From Anaerolineae bacterium (lineage in GTDB: Bacteria > Chloroflexota > Anaerolineae > B4-G1): 6,053 bases of DNA. This document shows positions 4,446 through 6,053 of the stretch, piece after piece. Each line of letters begins with the position of its first letter. Position 1 is the first letter of the stretch. The stretch spans positions 1-6,053 of the forward strand of contig JADHWW010000095.1 in NCBI GenBank assembly GCA_016783285.1, written 5' to 3'. Made by a program: the position numbers and the translations under genes. Below the pieces are notes generated by a model. The model had not been told where the DNA came from and ran no database searches. It saw only the letters and a program-made list of their open reading frames with translations.

Positions 4446-5666
4446 ATGAAAGCAGCCATCCTCACCATCGGCGACGAACTGACCTGCGGCTACCGGCTGG
4501 ACACCAACTCCCAGGTCATCTCGCGGCGCCTGGCGCTCTTGCCCGCCGACGTCGTTCTGCACCTGACCGTGGGGGATGACCTGGAGGCCATCCAGCGTGC
4601 GCTGCGTATCGCGCTAGACGCAGCCGGCGTCGTCATCGTCACCGGTGGGTTGGGCCCCACGGAGGACGATCTGACCCGCCAGGCCATCGCCGCCCACTTT
4701 GGCCTGGAATTGGTGGAGGACGCGGAGGCGCTGGCCCGCGTCCGGGAGCGGTTCGCCCGCCGAGGGCGCACAATGCCGGAGAGCAACCGTAGCCAGGCCC
4801 AGGCGCCCGCCGGAAGCATGATTGTCCAGAACGACCGGGGCACTGCCGCCGGGTTCTACCTGCCGACGGGAGGGAAGCATATCTTCGTCACCCCCGGCAT
4901 TCCCTACGAGATGGAAGGTTTGCTGGAGGGCTTCATCCTGCCTCGTCTGCAAGAGTTGGTGGGAGACGGGCGCCATGTCCGGCGGGCGGCCCTCAAGGTC
5001 TACGGCCTGCCGGAGTCAGAGATTAACGAGCGCATCCGGCCCCTGTTGGCGCGGGGCCGCAACCCGCTCCTGGGACTCCTCCCTCGCCGGGGCACCATCA
5101 CCGTCGAGGTAGTCGCCTCGGCAAGCCTGCCTGCGGAGGCGGAACGCCTGCTGGCAGCGAACCTGGCGGTGCTGCGGGCCGAACTGGGACGGTACATCAT
5201 CAGCGAGGATGGGCGGGACCTGCCGCAGGTGGTGGCCGATCTGCTGGTCGAGCGCGGACTGACCATCGCCACGGCGGAACTGGGCACCGGCGGGCTGGTG
5301 GCGGCCCGACTAACCGAAACCAGAGGAAGTGAAGATTGGTTCCGCCGCAGTATGATCTTTTCGGAAACGGACACGTTCGGGAGAAGAAAAAAGAGCCGCC
5401 TGACCTACGAGGATAACACCCTGACGATGGCGAGCGCCATCCGGCAGGCCGTTGGCGCCGACATCGGTGTCGGCGTGGGAGTGATCGCCATTCCTGAGGA
5501 CAGCACCCCACGGCGGCCCTACGGCGTGGTCCACGTGGCAGTGAACCTGCGGGGGCGAGAGACCTGCCGCCGGCTCAGTCTCAACGGTGACCGCGCCCGC
5601 GTGCGCGAGTGGGCCGCCGACGGTGCGCTGGCGTTGGTGCGGGAGTGGGTGCTGGAGGCAGGCTAA
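4446..5666 (+). CDS. cinA: CinA-family protein: intact N-terminal MoCF-like domain, degenerate C-terminal PncC-like domain
   Basis: The length of 406 residues is close to the usual ~410-430 for CinA. The N-terminal domain (about 1-170) keeps all the family marks: IGDELTCGYRLDTNSQ (8-23), TGGLGPTEDDLTRQA (66-80), the M--SN-SQA--P-GS segment (110-124) and VTPGIPYEMEG (148-158). This domain is known in the family as an ADP-ribose/nucleotide pyrophosphatase-type module. A linker domain spans about 175-255. The C-terminal domain (about 257-406) corresponds to the NMN amidohydrolase PncC. However, the expected AESCTGG reads AELGTGG (277-283), so the catalytic serine is Leu. The usual YSNxxK region reads FSETDTF, and TGIAGP reads GVIAIP. 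Deamidase activity is therefore unlikely. GGAGG at 4434-4438 lies seven bases before the ATG. No clear promoter of its own is visible. Family membership is certain; the symbol is used for the family only. Confidence 0.88.
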   Translation: MKAAILTIGDELTCGYRLDTNSQVISRRLALLPADVVLHLTVGDDLEAIQRALRIALDAAGVVIVTGGLGPTEDDLTRQAIAAHFGLELVEDAEALARVRERFARRGRTMPESNRSQAQAPAGSMIVQNDRGTAAGFYLPTGGKHIFVTPGIPYEMEGLLEGFILPRLQELVGDGRHVRRAALKVYGLPESEINERIRPLLARGRNPLLGLLPRRGTITVEVVASASLPAEAERLLAANLAVLRAELGRYIISEDGRDLPQVVADLLVERGLTIATAELGTGGLVAARLTETRGSEDWFRRSMIFSETDTFGRRKKSRLTYEDNTLTMASAIRQAVGADIGVGVGVIAIPEDSTPRRPYGVVHVAVNLRGRETCRRLSLNGDRARVREWAADGALALVREWVLEAG

Positions 5667-5703
5667 ACATAAATCAATACGACCGCAAGACCAACCCTTC
5701 GAG

Positions 5704-6053
5704 TCACCTCAGGACAAGCGGCAGGTAACAAGAAAAATACTCGAAAAACTCGTGTGCCCCCCGGTCGTGCCCCTCGCCGTGAGGCCGGTAGATACCCCGG
5801 ATGTCCTCGGCCGGTGCACCCTCCGCCGTGCCCGTGTCCACGCACGGCGAATCTTCCAGCAGCCGGTAGTTGTCGTTTTGCGGGGCACGAAACAGCGGGT
5901 CGGTGTTGATGTTCCCCTCGCCGTCCCAGCCATCCTCAATGTCAGAGTAGGTGACGGTGATGGTGGAAAGCGCGTCCAGTTCCAGCGCCTCTTCGTTGCC
6001 CCACACGATGCAGTTGACCAGTGTGGCGGAACCTCCACTCTCCAGGTAGTGCT
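5704..6053 (-). CDS. Secreted parallel beta-helix (pectate-lyase-fold, POMP-like) protein, C-terminal part, 5' truncated
   Basis: The frame is open from the right edge of the window (base 6053) to TGA at 5706-5704, so the N-terminus and signal peptide lie outside. The visible residues begin HYLESGGSATLVNCIVWGN. They continue with STITVTYSDIEDGWDGEGNI, a DPLF motif, YRLLEDSPCVDTGTA, DIRGIYRP and DRGAHEF. This series, VTYSDIE-GW-G-GNI--DPLF---YRL--SPC-D-G--------DIRG--RP----DRGA-E, is the standard C-terminal cap of large right-handed beta-helix surface proteins. The very end, CYLPLVLR, resembles a short tail I associate with secreted proteins of Chloroflexota and may be a sorting or anchoring tag. 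It is convergent with the cinA-family gene, with a 37-base gap (5667-5703) lacking any terminator-like hairpin. The ligand and substrate are unknown, and catalytic activity cannot be judged from this part. Confidence 0.85.
   Translation of the reverse strand, partial: HYLESGGSATLVNCIVWGNEEALELDALSTITVTYSDIEDGWDGEGNINTDPLFRAPQNDNYRLLEDSPCVDTGTAEGAPAEDIRGIYRPHGEGHDRGAHEFFEYFSCYLPLVLR

Overview
The window looks like chromosomal DNA from a high-GC bacterium, most likely of the Chloroflexota (Anaerolineae-like). This is an inference from protein style: a triple-LysM plus YkuD wall enzyme, LiaI/LiaF-like membrane proteins behind an ABC-2 exporter, and a secreted beta-helix protein ending in YLPLVLR. 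There is no rRNA, tRNA or mobile element to confirm the taxonomy. The only CRISPR-like arrangement, two diverged repeats, was rejected.

Layout, left to right. (1) 1-636: C-terminal part of an FAD-dependent amine-oxidase-type oxidoreductase, running in from the left edge. (2) 673-1674: a secreted L,D-transpeptidase with three LysM repeats. (3) 1675-1862: a 188-base intergenic region holding two diverged copies of a hairpin-forming repeat. (4) 1863-2475: the wreck of an ABC-2 exporter. The 5' half of the ATPase gene is joined out of frame to the last ~50 codons of a permease gene, so Walker B and nearly the whole permease are gone. (5) 2488-3652: two small polytopic membrane proteins, tightly coupled to the exporter remnant and to each other through stop codons embedded in Shine-Dalgarno sequences. 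(6) 4371-3641, minus strand: a lower-GC two-gene cassette. A PBECR/RelE-like small protein (putative toxin) is followed through a TGATG overlap by a DUF2283-like protein (putative antitoxin). A near-consensus sigma70 promoter with an overlapping inverted repeat lies upstream. (7) 4446-5666: a CinA-family protein with an intact N-terminal domain but a C-terminal PncC-like domain lacking the expected catalytic signature. (8) 6053-5704, minus strand: the C-terminal part of a secreted parallel beta-helix protein.

How the genes work together. Genes 4 and 5 once formed an ABC exporter operon with accessory membrane proteins. As sequenced, it can no longer encode a working transporter, unless the junction is an assembly error. 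The minus-strand pair has the architecture of an autoregulated toxin-antitoxin module inserted between this operon and cinA. The other genes (oxidoreductase, wall enzyme, cinA, beta-helix protein) appear to be independent single units. The most interesting items are the putative toxin-antitoxin cassette with its promoter and operator, the exporter deletion junction, the catalytically degenerate CinA, and the duplicated hairpin repeat.
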